Positions 12,034 to 25,500 of a stretch of 64,000 bases of DNA are shown here, piece after piece; position 1 is the first letter of the stretch; each line of letters starts with the position of its first letter. The notes beneath the pieces were generated by a model that was not told the DNA's origin, made no database searches, and saw only the letters and a list, made by a program, of their open reading frames with translations. The translations under genes were made by a program, and so were the position numbers. The stretch spans positions 14,983,501 to 15,047,500 of the forward strand of contig NC_092668.1 in the NCBI RefSeq assembly GCF_032118995.1, written 5' to 3'. This DNA is from Asterias amurensis. Its lineage: Eukaryota > Echinodermata > Asteroidea > Forcipulatida > Asteriidae.

Positions 12034-14930
12034 TTGGAATCCCCCCCCCGTATATGCTTTCTGGCTGGATTACTTAAAGTTGGCGTGTACGTTGTTTCAG
12101 GGATGATTGTATTTGGCGCCAAAAAGTCCCAAGATGATCGTCCGTGAAATATTGAGGGGAAAAATGGCAAGGATTTTTGGGAATAAAATATGTTTCCCCC
12201 GGGCTAGTTTCATGTTTCAAGTTGCGAACTCATCCACTTCTTCTTTTACGTTGTTTTTTCCTGGAAGCCAATGTGAAGTGAAGTGTTTTTGCATACTCGT
12301 TGTTCTAGTATCGAATAGCCGTAACCGGATAACCAAATAATAATCGACTTCAACGGTTACACACCAATACGTTGTGTCACATTTGAAATGAAAATTGTCT
12401 TTTTCTCCTTTTAAAACATTTTCATTGTATAAAACCTGTATAAATTATGAATAAAACCTCGCTGTTGTTTAACTTTTAGCTATTTGTTTGGGAATGGTAT
12501 ATATGCCTAGGCTTATGGAATATTGTTTTTCTAATTATGTAAACCACCAAAGTAGAGGAAACACAAATGAAAAGACTTGATTCAGCATTAAAAAAAGTGC
12601 ATAAAGAATTGTAAGTAATCGAAGAAGGAAAAATGTTTTCAGTTTCAAGACTGAGATAAAATCAATGCAAAACGTAAATGAAAACTTGCAAACCTCGCGT
12701 GCAGGCGGATACTCTTTGCTGAAAATAGTTGATGCTCTGAAGTTTCAACTCGAGCACAGTCTTTCTGGAAGACGAAGACTTGTTGATACATTAGGTTACC
12801 ACCAGTCACACGAACACAGTGTCAAGGCAACAGCATCATGTGATTTAGTGTGAGTAACACGAGATTTGAACCAGCAATTTTTCTTGAACAAACGGTCATT
12901 TTGAGCGCTATATTCGTGTACCATGATGATGTTTCAACTTATGAGCAAAAAATGTCCCGAAACCTCCACTCCGCCCCTTTCGACCCCATCTCTTACCCCA
13001 ACCCAAACCCCGTCAAAATCGTGTTTTAATGGGGCTCACGAATCGTGTGTTTAATGCACCGAGTCAGGTTTGTAACCCAATCCCGTCTAGGTATGTCAAC
13101 TACACAAGTTGTGTCCCCAGACGTCATTACTTTATTGTTCACTGCAACTAAGCACCCGACTACCTCCACTTCATTCCAACACATTTAATCCGATGTGAAT
13201 TAATGCCAATAAGCATTAAACCTAGAGCCTCAAGCTACAGACAAGACGCATTAAGAAGAAGGAGGGCACCTTTCTCCTGCTTGGAAGAGAACGCAATCAC
13301 ACCTTGATACGGGACCCTACAGCACCAAACGAATACACCTCTCACCATGTTTGTCGATACATGTATAGATTAAAACCAAGCCCATCAAGATTAAAGAGTG
13401 TACTTTTGGTAATGACTTGTTAAAATGAAGTGTGTATCGACTTTAACAGGTTTTTATTTTTCAGGTGGAAATATTTCTCTGCTTAACGTTTTGTGTCTGA
13501 TATGAACCTTTCTGTTCCTGTGAACTTCAGGATTAAATGATGATCAATACCACTTCACCTTTAAAGACACGTTTAGTAAATTGTCAAAGACCAGTATTCC
13601 CCTAAATTATGCATAAAATAACAAATCTGTGCAAATTTGTCTCATTGGAGTTGCAAAAATTATAGATTAAATAAAATGAAGGAGATAACACCCTTGTTGC
13701 ACAAAATTAATTTATGCGCTTTCAGATACCCAAGAAAGGCTTGAGGCCTCAAGACATCGGATTAGTGAGAAATTACCCTTTTCTCTACATTACTTCAGAG
13801 ATTCAGAGAGTAATTACCAAACGTCGTGTTCACTAGGGCCTATAAGAATCGTATTACTATTGGCGCTTTCCTTCCAAGAATTTCGTTTCTACTTCGGGCT
13901 TTAATGTTTGTCTGGAAATAATTCCAGAGGAAGTCATGATTAATTCAAAGTTGGATCTTGAAGTAGCTGGGTTGGGGGTTGAAAGGGGGGGGGGGGGGTA
14001 AGTGGGGGGGGGGGGGGGTGGGGGTTCGCTTTGATGCCCATGAGCATGATCAGGTGGAAGTCTAATCATTATTTTACCCGTAAACCGTAGTGACTATGTT
14101 TGAGACTTAAAACTCTGCCCGGATGGCTAGGGCACTTGTCCCACTAACATAATTCTGATCAGTTCTGATCCATTATATTTTGTGCATCAAGATCATTCGA
14201 GTCTCATTTTTTTCAATCTAAGCACATCACATTCTTTCTTTGACCTGAATATGGGGTCGGCAGAGAGGTCTGTATATGGTAACAGGTTGCTATGTAACCC
14301 ACAAGTAAAAATGTGGCAATAAATAAATGATCTGTTTACTGCTCCATCGATAACTTGGGGAAGTGTGTTTCTGAACCTCGTTTGTCTGCAAGAAGGTGAC
14401 AGACAGTATTGTTGCTCCAGCTTTGAAGATGACATTTCAGAGAACAAAAGAAGATAGATAAAGTCCGCGCATGGTTGAACGTCTCAGGGGGTGATTTGTA
14501 CAAATTGGCTCACTCGTTGCATGTACCAAGCGGCTGCTCATCCCGTATTCTGGCTGCCTCCGACCCTACCGAACCACGGTCACAATGTTACCGAACCAAT
14601 GGTTGGGGAGATATAATAAAATGATCACCTTTAGTGCTACTGATATTTATGAGCATTGAGTAAAATAATCAAACGTTCTGCAGCGACAATCAAAGCTTGA
14701 AAGTCGCCTGTTCCTGTGTGAATAAAGCCACCCTGATCTCTCAAACGAAATTAAAACGCATTCTAGTATTTCAAATTGCAATTAAAATCTATTTTATATT
14801 CGTAAGGTATTACTACCCCGGTCTTATCAATCGAACTTGTGTTATTTGCATTCACATTGACGGTTCGTGTTTGATTTGCTTTATGAAAAAATGAGTAATA
14901 ATAAGATACGAGGATTGTGGGTTCTGAATC
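12034..14930. other. Intergenic, no gene seen
   Basis: No supported gene. Contains a double poly-G tract at 13986-14028 in which two runs of about 14-16 G are separated by taagt. Other frames are short and without motif support. Confidence 0.5.
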
Positions 14931-15090
14931 CCCTATGAATGCAGAAGATGATTAGCATTTATGATTAAACCCCCATGAATACAGGAGATAATTAGCATTT
15001 ATGATTAATCCCCCATGAATACAGGAGATAATTAGCATTTATGATTAAACCCCCATGAATACAGGAGATGATTAGCATTTATGATTAAAA
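14931..15090. repeat. 40-bp tandem repeat, 4 copies
   Basis: Four units start at 14931, 14971, 15011 and 15051. Each reads approximately ccccatgaatacaggagat followed by aattagcatttatgattaa, and the first unit is the most diverged. Confidence 0.95.
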
Positions 15091-16556
15091 CTTGTCTTGG
15101 ACAGTTCCTGTCTTGAACTGTCTTGGGCCGAATGTCCTCAGTGCCCCGGGTCGATCTTTGTCTCAAAGTGTAGGTTCCGTTTCCTGGTCTTGGAAGTCAC
15201 AAAATAATGATTGCTTTGTTCTCTGAATGGGACAGCGAGAAGTCATGAGAAAGATATGAGAAATATCATTAGAAAGATATTTGGCCGTAAGGTAATCATA
15301 AGTTCGGCCATTGGAAATATAGGTAGAAAGGCTAAATAACGACAGCCATTTTAAAAATTGCTCTTAGGCCTATTCTAGTAAAATATTTTCAAAGGACAAA
15401 TGTGTGACGGTCCTTCAGACAAACTTTCTAAGGGACATATGTGTCACATTCCGTGTTTGTATCACTATAAGCGCAATTCCTTCTAGTTTTCCTTTCCGCC
15501 CCACCGTTTTTAATAAGTACATTATGTTATTTTTATCGTTTGCACTTTGCAGTGGTCTGGAGTGCACACATCTTTGGATGATAGTTATCATGCTTTTGTA
15601 TAAAACCTTGACAGCCCCTGTTCAACTTGTATTCCTTGTGTAAATGTCTGAACACTTTAGAATAAATGAATACTAGATTTGCACTGACATACTGTCAATA
15701 ATTTCCTTGAGTTTTTGTTCTGAAGAGTATGTTATGTTGGTCGTCAGGGCGACAAGATTGCAATCTAGAGACGTGCTATCAATAGAAGAAACTAAGCCTC
15801 GTCTCTAGTTGATTTCGAGCAGTCCCCCGACTACAAGCACAACATTCGGCTTGAAACGTTGAGTATTACAAGCGCATCATTCCAGTTTTCAGAATAAAGC
15901 TACTCAAATGATGGTTAAGCAGTAGCTCGTTTTAACGAAAAATGGCGTATAACACCTAATCCAGTTCTCTCATGTCTTTTTTTATACTTATTAATTTCCC
16001 CTGTGCAGGTTAACCTCAAACTGTTGCTTCGATACCCCCAGGCTCCTCCATAGAGCGAGAGTTATAATCCATACACCCTCGGCCAAAATGGAACATATAG
16101 TCATGTTGTCATAGCAACGGGATGACTTCACGACGAAGAGGAGCAATAATGCATCAAACTTCAATCTTATAAAGAGACACCATAACATCGGACGATCTAC
16201 TTGACTTGCGCGCAGTATCCCAAACACTTGAAGTGAACGTCTTTTAGCTGCGTGTGTGGAGAGAGGCGTGTTTTCTTCACTTGAATATCACGACACTTAA
16301 TTTTGAACTGAGGACGTTCTTGCATAAAGGTTCGCTCATTTCAGAGCATCCCACATCTTCAGGTATACTGCTTACTTTACCATCGATGTACAACGCATGA
16401 TGATGTTCACTCAAACACTCCAATAGTTTTCATGTTGTGGGGAGGACATTGCTACAAGAATCTATACGCTGACTCGCTGAGCAAAGATAGAAAGTTAACT
16501 AGTTGAAGGAAACTGACTGAGATATTTTGGACTTAAAGGTTCCTCTCAGTTGAAAC
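15091..16556. other. 5' flank of the GPCR gene
   Basis: No coding exon recognised. It should hold the promoter and untranslated leader of the GPCR that starts at 16557. An RFX-type X-box-like word lies at 16105-16118. No clear TATA box was placed. Confidence 0.45.
16105..16118. promoter_or_regulatory. RFX X-box-like motif upstream of the GPCR
   Basis: GTTGTCATAGCAAC is an imperfect 14-bp palindrome matching the RFX X-box (GTNRCC-N(0-3)-RGYAAC) with one mismatch. It lies about 440 bp before the GPCR start codon. RFX factors drive ciliary and ciliated sensory-neuron genes in animals; use here is inferred. Confidence 0.4.
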
Positions 16557-19500
16557 ATGGCTGCCGAAGAAAAACTCCTGCCAGTCATTTTCGGCACTGC
16601 ATTGGATGATATTATGAAAGCAAACTTCACCCATCCTCGTTACCACCAGTCTGCGAACAGCTCTTACGATGTGATGGGTGTCAACGCGTCGGGAGGCCCC
16701 ACTACACCCATGAGTAGCGAGGTAGGGGATGATTATTGCGACTTGGAGTACGGGATTCAAGACAGCACCGCGCGCTCGTTGATTATCGCCGTGTACTCCT
16801 TGACTATTTTCCTCTCTGTTGTCGGTAACGTGATCGTGATTGCTGTACTTGGCTTCTCAGCGAGAGCTAAGACTGATCTCAACCATTTCTTGGTGAATCT
16901 AGCGGTAGCTGATCTCCTAACTGCAATAGTCTGTATGCCGTTTACATTTGTCTACATCATGAATGAAGATTGGGTCTTCGGTGCCTTCCCATGTACGTTT
17001 GTGTTCTTCATTCAGCAGGTTAGTTCAGTTTTATATTTCATCAATTTCATCCGTTTTTGTAAAACGGTTACAGAGACCTTTATTGCCCTGGTATTGGCCT
17101 TAGTGCCCCTTCTAAGTTTTCCATATACTTGATAATGATCTTTAGGTGGCAACTATTTCCAAACAGGCCTACAAAGCCGGGCACCAAAAACTAACTGTTT
17201 GAGACCTTGTGGAGGGGGGGGGGGGGGGGGGGGGTAGCGGGAGGGTGGGTGGGGGGGGGGGGGTCGGTATTCTAAAGACAGCTGACATAAATGTATTTCT
17301 TGGAAACTATGTTCTGCACGCGTGTGCTAATTTTTCTTCCAAACAACACATTAGTTATCTTTCTTTTTAGATTTTTAAAGGTTAGATCTGTTCAATGAAT
17401 TCGAATTAATTCCCCCCGCAGCACTGTTGTTTTAATTTTTCTTGTCAGATCCTGAAAAACATTACCGTTCAGTCTGTTTTCACTAAAACGCCACTCCGTT
17501 AATTGAATGAAATCAGTTTGTTGGCCGAAAGGATTGAATGAAAGTTCTCTTCTTAAAACATTGAGACTTCGTATAATTGAATTTTCACCAAGGGAATTTT
17601 GACAATCTTTTTGAGTCTCAGCAACGATGTAATTGAATCTTGCTCTACGGAGCTCTGTGAGTGCCATCTAAAAAATGATTTAATCCAAGTAAATGAAGTA
17701 GACTTACTGCAATGTTTCACCAGGATGGTGTGTCGACTTGTTTATGACCAAACGTGTCGTCTCATCTTGTAGAAAGGTTATATAGCTTACTTACCAACAC
17801 GACTGAATAAATGAGTAGTACAACAAACGTGAAAACACGTAAAACTAATGGTAATAACAACTTTTGGTTCAAGTAAAGAGCGATTCACTTCGAAGTCATG
17901 CGGTATGGAACAAAACATGAGTTTTTATGGCCCAAAATTTGAGTATGAGAATCAGATTGTGTTTTCTGAATATTCTTTCATGCTTGGACCATGGAGGGTT
18001 TCTTCCTCCATGCTTGGACATATTGTTAGTGTTACGTGAGTTACACGTCATCAATGTAACGTGAGTAACACTTGATCTATGAGATGGAGTTACACGTGAC
18101 CAATGTAATGCATGATATTGTATTGTAACATGAGTTACTCATCAGTCAGTGATGAGTAACGCACGTTACACGTGACTAGTGGCCAATGTAGCTTGTATTT
18201 AATACACCCAAATTAATGCGATAGATCGCGTTACATAATGTGACTTAATTACCCACTATAACACTGTGGTAAAGGGAAAGACTACAATATTGTTCGTTAT
18301 ACATGGCTGGGCATTCACCATACATACTTGTCCCTAAAACATACGCCAGCCCAGCCCAATCATTAACACAAGGTCCACATCACACTCCTCACCGATAAGT
18401 GGGAAAAACCTTGTATAAACTCAAGTGAACTGACCTCAAACATACTGCCGACTGGATTGTTCAATTTACTTCAATCTCCTACAAAACTGAAACATTCTGG
18501 TGTTTGGGGTTGATTGCGTTTGGCTGCATGAATAATTTATGACTAAGCTAATAACATAGGGTTGTGCGGACTCCCACTACCTATTTGATGTTAGCCCACG
18601 AAATCCCAATTGTGTTTTCGGTGAGGGACTGTCTTTCCTGCGTGGCAATATCACAAAAATTACATTAAATCTTCAGATGTTTTTCAATTAACTTTTATTG
18701 TAATTTATTTTATATCTAGGATCAAAACAATCGATTGGTTGCAGCAACAAAAGGATACTTTACCTTGAAGAAAACATTTGCGTCAAAACAATGGGAAACG
18801 AAGTCAATATAAATGTTTTTGAATGAGCTTGTTTATAGCCTGTTGAAACAGAGGACTGTAACATAAGGTAGCAGGGTGTTTGGGAGAGTAAAGGGCGCCC
18901 TCAATTCGCTTACAGGTAGAAAACCAATGCGGGCGTTGCAAACCAATGGGAGAGCAAAGAGAAGACCTCAAATCAGTATTGGTCGACAGAAATAATAAAA
19001 TATATTAGTTTGCGAGTTTATGGGTCGGGCGGGGGCCTTTGGCTTAGGAGAGTAGGTTTTTTAGTTGATGCACTCTTTCTCTTCCTATCATATAAACTAT
19101 CAGATAAATACAATTGTTTTTAAATCGACAAGCCCTCTGAGCAACCTCGATCCCCTAGTGGTCCTCATCCCCCTGGATGCACTGGTTTCCCTCTATGAAT
19201 CAGAAACACATTTTTCCAGATGAATTGTTAGAACGACAATCCAGAAATTATTTGGAATGATAATTGCTTTCGGCACAGTTAAATGTCAAAATATTAAATT
19301 ATTCAGTCGTATAGACGCATAGCCTCAAGTAATTTACACAAGCTAAACCGAAAAACAAAAACAATTGGAATAAGTTATCAGCTTCAACCTTCTGGGGAAA
19401 TATTTTTTTCATTTTACTTCTCGCTGGCTTCCCCTTTATTTGTTCATCTTTTATTTTTCTTGGCACTTGACACGGTCTGTTTGCTTCGACGTGCGATCAA

Positions 19501-22500
19501 GGATAATATGAAATGCTCAGTGAATTTGAATGACATTTAAAACCAATTTGGAATGACTTAAATTTTCAAATTATGTTTTTGTTTGTCCGGACGTTCCACC
19601 CTCCCCATTTCTTTAAGCGGTGATGAAACTTGAAACGTGTAACCCCCGAGTACAGTAGTAATTTAGATGACAGAAAAGAAAGGTCCTCTACATAAGCCAT
19701 GACACAGAATGATATTTTATATGGTTCTGAAAGGTTAGTTGTTGACGTTTCGAGCTGCGGTGCTCCACTCGTCGACAGGAGAAATGTTTTACCTCCAGGA
19801 TGAGGCCGGAAAAGATTATTAGAAATAGTTTTACTTATATTTGTCTCTGGGTTATGCTTCGGGCCAGTAAACCCATCTTCCCCCCCTCCCCTAACCAAGA
19901 TTATCTTTACTATTAATTTAAGACAAGTAATCCTTCAATGATGGGATGGCTTCCCGGCCATGAAACAAGCTATGGCTAATTTAAAAAAGACTTATTCACA
20001 AAAAACAAAACCGTTTTAAATTGTCAAGCTTCACTGATGTACAAAGCTCATCGGCTTAACTTACCCCACGGCCTTTCAGAATAATTTGTATTTAAATCAA
20101 CTTTAAAGGTGGGTGCTTCAGACTCGCTTAAGATTTTGCAATGATGAATATTGTGTGCACAGTTTCAAGCTGACAAAGCGACGAGTTGTTGAATAAAGAG
20201 TGACCAGTCAAGATAAATGAGACTGACGGGTCACAATGCTGGCACACTTGGTTTGTTTGTTTGTTGGGGGTGATGATGTTGGGGGACCATGATGCCCAAT
20301 ACCCCAAAGGGAGGTTACATTTCACGTTCCCAGAATCTTAATGCGAACATTGAAGTGTTTCGGCTGCCCGTTTTCTTGACCTCCTTTTTGGGAGGTGGAG
20401 AGGGGAAATGGCCCTTCAAAGATGGTTTGCGTTACACTTTAAGGACTCCTTGTGCTTAAGATTTGCGCCGTCTAGCTTCCGACAAGCTGTTGACCCACTC
20501 TACGCTGCAAACTTTCCCACCAGGGCCGGGGGGGGGGGAGGCAGCGGCCGAAGTCGGACGCGTTGTGAGCCAACATAAAAGAACAACAATGTGTTTCTAA
20601 CTCATGATGCAATGTTTTCGGCATTATTATAGTGCCACTCAATGGAGCAGTATGGACTGATGAAGTAACATGATATGACATTAATTTCCCTAGCTCTAAA
20701 TTGAATATTAATTTATTATATTAGAGTGATTGTTTCGTTTGTATCACCAAACTTTTACGAACAGGGAATCCAGGTAAAATATTGGGACCTGTTTTCTACC
20801 AAGAAGGTCAGAAAAACTATTATAAATAGTTGATTTATCTGTGATGGATTTTGTTGTTACAATGAGGTTATCAATTCCCATTAGACAATCGACGGTAAAA
20901 ACATTCGTAAGGAAGGGGGCACAATGATGGCGTAACCGCGCGCCAAATTTAAAATGTGGCGAAAACTACGTCATCAAAGGTCAACTCACTGGATTCAAAA
21001 CACCCTTTTCTTTTGTTTTAATAAAGGAAACTTTATTCCAGCGGTTTTGTTGAGCTATAACCGTTTTTATTTGGACTTTAATACATACACACGATGATGA
21101 CGTGTTGCAAACAGGACTTGTGTGCAATGACGCAAACCAACTTTGGCATCTCGTATAGAGTAAACGTTACACAGAACGTAAACACCCAAAAGCCACGCGC
21201 TGACTCTCGTATAGAGTAAACGTTACACAGAACGTAAACACTCAAAAGCCACGCGCTGACTTCGATTGCCAGATACGTGCCATATGCAGACGTGGTAGAA
21301 ATCAACAATTTGTCTGAAGCGAAACAATAAGAAACCGTAGTGATATGAGATTAGTCTCGCCACAAGTCGATGCTTTTCAATGAGAGCAAAAAAGGTTGCT
21401 GAACTTACAAAACCTGTCCAAACCATGCGTGCATGTCATGTGTCGTGGTCGTGACAGAAGTCAGTAATTTGTATTAGAGCTGCAGCGAAGTGGCCTGAAT
21501 TGGACACGTAGTGTTATAAAGTAGGCTTGCCACAAGTCCTTCAATACAGTTAACCAGTCACCAATAAAGTATTAGTAGTTGTTGCTTTCTTTTCCAACTG
21601 TACCCATCGGCAAAATACCCAAATATGTCATTTTCAATTACAGATTGACATACACAACTCCAATATCCTCGATTTAAGCAAACAGTCAAGTTTGCAGTAA
21701 GCGTCTATTCCAAGACTAAAATCCCCTTCTTTGTACAACCCCAAATTATTACAAATTTACCAATGAAAACATAAAATAAGCTGTTCTACACGTAAAAAAA
21801 AAAAAAATAGAAGAAAGAAAATGTCCGTGAACGAAGGACCTTAAAGGTGAAAAACCCCATTTTAGGTCAAAACAGCGAGGAAAATATTTTAATTTACCAA
21901 ATCAAATTCAGCAAACCTGACTAGATTAACGATAGATTAACATATAGAAGACTACGATACTGACGAATAATCTACAAGTTTAAAGGGTCGTAATCGTGTA
22001 CACTGTATTACATTTCCATTTATCAACAGCCGTCAGTTTAAAAAACAAAACAATTTAAAGTCACCTGGAAGTGGTATTTTTTCAAAATAAAGCTTTTGTC
22101 ACTAATATATGTGTTTTGATGAGTGGAATGTGAATAAACAGTTAACTAAGGTTTAAAAAAACCATTTCTTATGTTATTTACAAATTTAAGAGTAGACCCC
22201 GACCCGAGAGGGCGCTGTTCGTGACGTAAATGCGTAGAGTAAACACAATTGCAAAGTACGTGTACGGACCAAGTCGTGAGTTTGTACGTTTCAAAAAAAA
22301 TAAAATGTTTTTTTTTCCGGCAATGCCGACCAGGTGTATTGCTGCTGAATGCAGAAAAACACTTTTTGAAATGTACCAACTCACGACTTGGACGTACATG
22401 TACTTTGCACGAGTGTTTACTATACGCATTGCAGGCAAAGTCTGCCTCGATTGACGTCACAAAAGGGGTAGGCGGAGTCAGCCCCCCAAACAACTTTTTA

Positions 22501-25500
22501 TATTTTTTAAACATATAAATCGTGACAAACAATTACTAAAAAATTGTTTTATTGTTCGTAAGCATATACTCTTATGTTTGAAAGAAAATAAATTCTATTT
22601 CCAGGTGACTTTAAACATTAAATAGGCATTGAATAACTAAATAGTTGAGGAAGTCAGGGAATTTTGGGAACTGCTCCAAATCATTCTCAGGCATGCTCAC
22701 TTTCTACACAAAATTTTCCCCATCCATTTTGCTTCTATTGCAAGTCTGAATGTTTTAATAGATTACTTAACTCAAACTTGTTGCACGTCGCTATTATGGT
22801 CTTTTCGGAACTACGATTTGAGTTTGGGCTCCGGCTTGGGCTATGCGTCCAAGTGGTTGCAGCCCCCGTAATTACAAAGTGAGTTGCGCTTGTTTTCCAA
22901 ATAACTAGCGGAGTCTAAGGCCCAGCCGAGACGTGGTTTCGAAAAGGGCCTGGTGACTACACTATGTACATAACCCCCTACTCGACTCTGCAGTTAAGTT
23001 TTTGTTTTTGAAATTTAATATTGGACGGGCGTCTGTCCATTATGGAATAATATTCGTATTAACGGGACACTCGCACCTGCGTGTGAACTCACTGCGAGCC
23101 GTACTGAACATGGCACACAGAGATAAGACAACAAACAAGTGAGCAAACTAAAGTGCACGACATCTTAGCAACAGTTTAAAGTAGAAAATGGAAATGGAGT
23201 GTCCTAGAACCGAAGATACGTGAAGTGCAACAATAACACTTAAAGGGGAAAATACTAGGAAGAAGGGATTCAAGCAGTGACATAGAACGAGAGATCAAAA
23301 TGCAACAATACTTGAGCAATTCAAATCGGTACATGTATATAGAAATAGAATGACATCATGCAGAGCTCTTCATCTCTCCCTGGATCTACAACGGCAGAAA
23401 CAAATAATTAATGGAGACCAGCAAAGTATACTGTTCGAAACGTCGAGACCACCGGTTCTTTTTAGATCCACCACACCAATAGAAATTGAATACATGGCTG
23501 TTTCTGTGCATGCTTATGACGTTCCGTAACAATAAAATCGCTGGGGGTTTTCGTCGAACAGACTCGGTTGTCAATCAAAATATTGATCACCAAATTAATT
23601 CCCAGCTAAAAGCGGCTGATACGAATTCATCACATGGGTTGATTGACATGACATTTAATCTATATATGAGAGCAGAAAAACACCTCATTTATGGTAAGGA
23701 ATAGTAACTTTATCCCACCCTCTACTCAGTTGTCTATACTTCAACACACATAAAGTGTTGGTTTTACCTCGCGTAGCAAAAGAGGAAATAAATCCACGTT
23801 TAGAATTTCTAAACTTGCAGCTCGTTTTTTTAACGGGTAATCTGTGTATACAATGCGCTTTGCAATGTTTGGAAATTTAACGGGATGCATTTGATGAGCC
23901 GATTGGTTGGGACTGCTGCATGGAAAAAGGCAGCGATCTGCCCGGGGAAGAGAGCGGACGTTGCCCCTAGGAACACTTCTCCTGGGGAAACGCTATTTTT
24001 GTCGTAAACTGATGTTCAGTTACGAAGCCACTCACAGTTTGAGCTGCTCAATATTATTTATTATGTAGTGACGGGGTGTACTGAGTACTTGCGTTTAACG
24101 ACAAGCCAATTGTTTTCAGATTCTCGTTTAAGAATTCGTGTTGTCAATCTGCGATGTACCATGCATTCGATATCAATCGTCAACATTATAGCTGAATAAT
24201 TATTGTCAACAATTGCGGCCCTATTCTTAATTTGTCACCTTGATGTCAATTTGTTGATAACAAGACTACTGTGTAATCCATGTATACAATAACAACCGTT
24301 TATGTAAGCAACTCTGGTCATTATTATAGGGACTAGTCTTTTTTCCGACACTATTATCAATGGTCACGTTTTTAAGTTCGTTTCATTTTCCCTAAACCAT
24401 TGACTTTAATTATCTTAATACCTTTAAGAAAATAAAGACAATATTAATGTTGCCGATCGCCTTGCCTCGATCCTTACTACTTTCGGGAATTCTTTAACTC
24501 CTCTTGATTCCAGTTTCTAAACCTTCTCTGTTATGGGATTTGTTTTGTTTCATCACTTTGAAACAAGATTCCGAGGAAACAGAGTCTCCGATGAGAGTTT
24601 CTGTAGCTCTGAAGCAGCCTTCATTCATCTTAAGATTGATGAAATATTTGATGAGAGTTATACTTTCTTATCAATCTCAGGAGAACAATACTGTGATGAA
24701 AGAAACGAAATGAAAGAATAGTGTGAGTAGCGACGGTGAGTTTATTGAACTTAGGTGCTTAATAATGTAAAAGAAAAACAAATATTTAAATAATAAATGT
24801 ACCACTCGAAGCCACAATGGATGATAACACCGAGACAGTCGGAGTTGTTTGAGGATTATTTTTGTTCAAGTGATGGTTTTATTTACGTTTATACTTTGAT
24901 AGTCTCCCACGGCAGCAGCACAAAATAAAGATATCAAAATGCGATTAAGTGATTCACAACTTGGCGGTTTGTTTTGTAAGAAGTGCTTATTTTTCTACAA
25001 TAAAACAAGGGGCACCATACAACACGTCATTCTAAACACAGTCACTACACGTTGACGTCACAATAATCTGTTGTCAATAACCACAATGAAAAGGTTGAAC
25101 AAATCACAAAGTTAATTGTATCCGAACATAGAAAGCGGAGACTAGTCTTAACAATCGTCAAAATTCATCCAAACGGATCTTAAATATGTGCGAATCTTAA
25201 GTGATTCGATCGTGTATTTGAAACCTGAGATGTGAGCTTCACGCCTCCATCAGCGAAGGTACGTCTAAAGGGCACCGAGACATCGACTGGGGAGCACAGC
25301 CCAAAGTAGCCCAAACTGGCTTTTAATGCGCAACCCGTACACAATAACTAGGACCCACTATTAAAGAAACACACGACGTAATTCGAGCCACCATTTACTG
25401 AGTTCAATTAATCTTCAACACAGTTCGGATGTTTTGTTCGGATTTAGGGAAACTTTGGGGAAATGGAACACGAGCCTTTGGTGGTTTTATAAATAGATAA

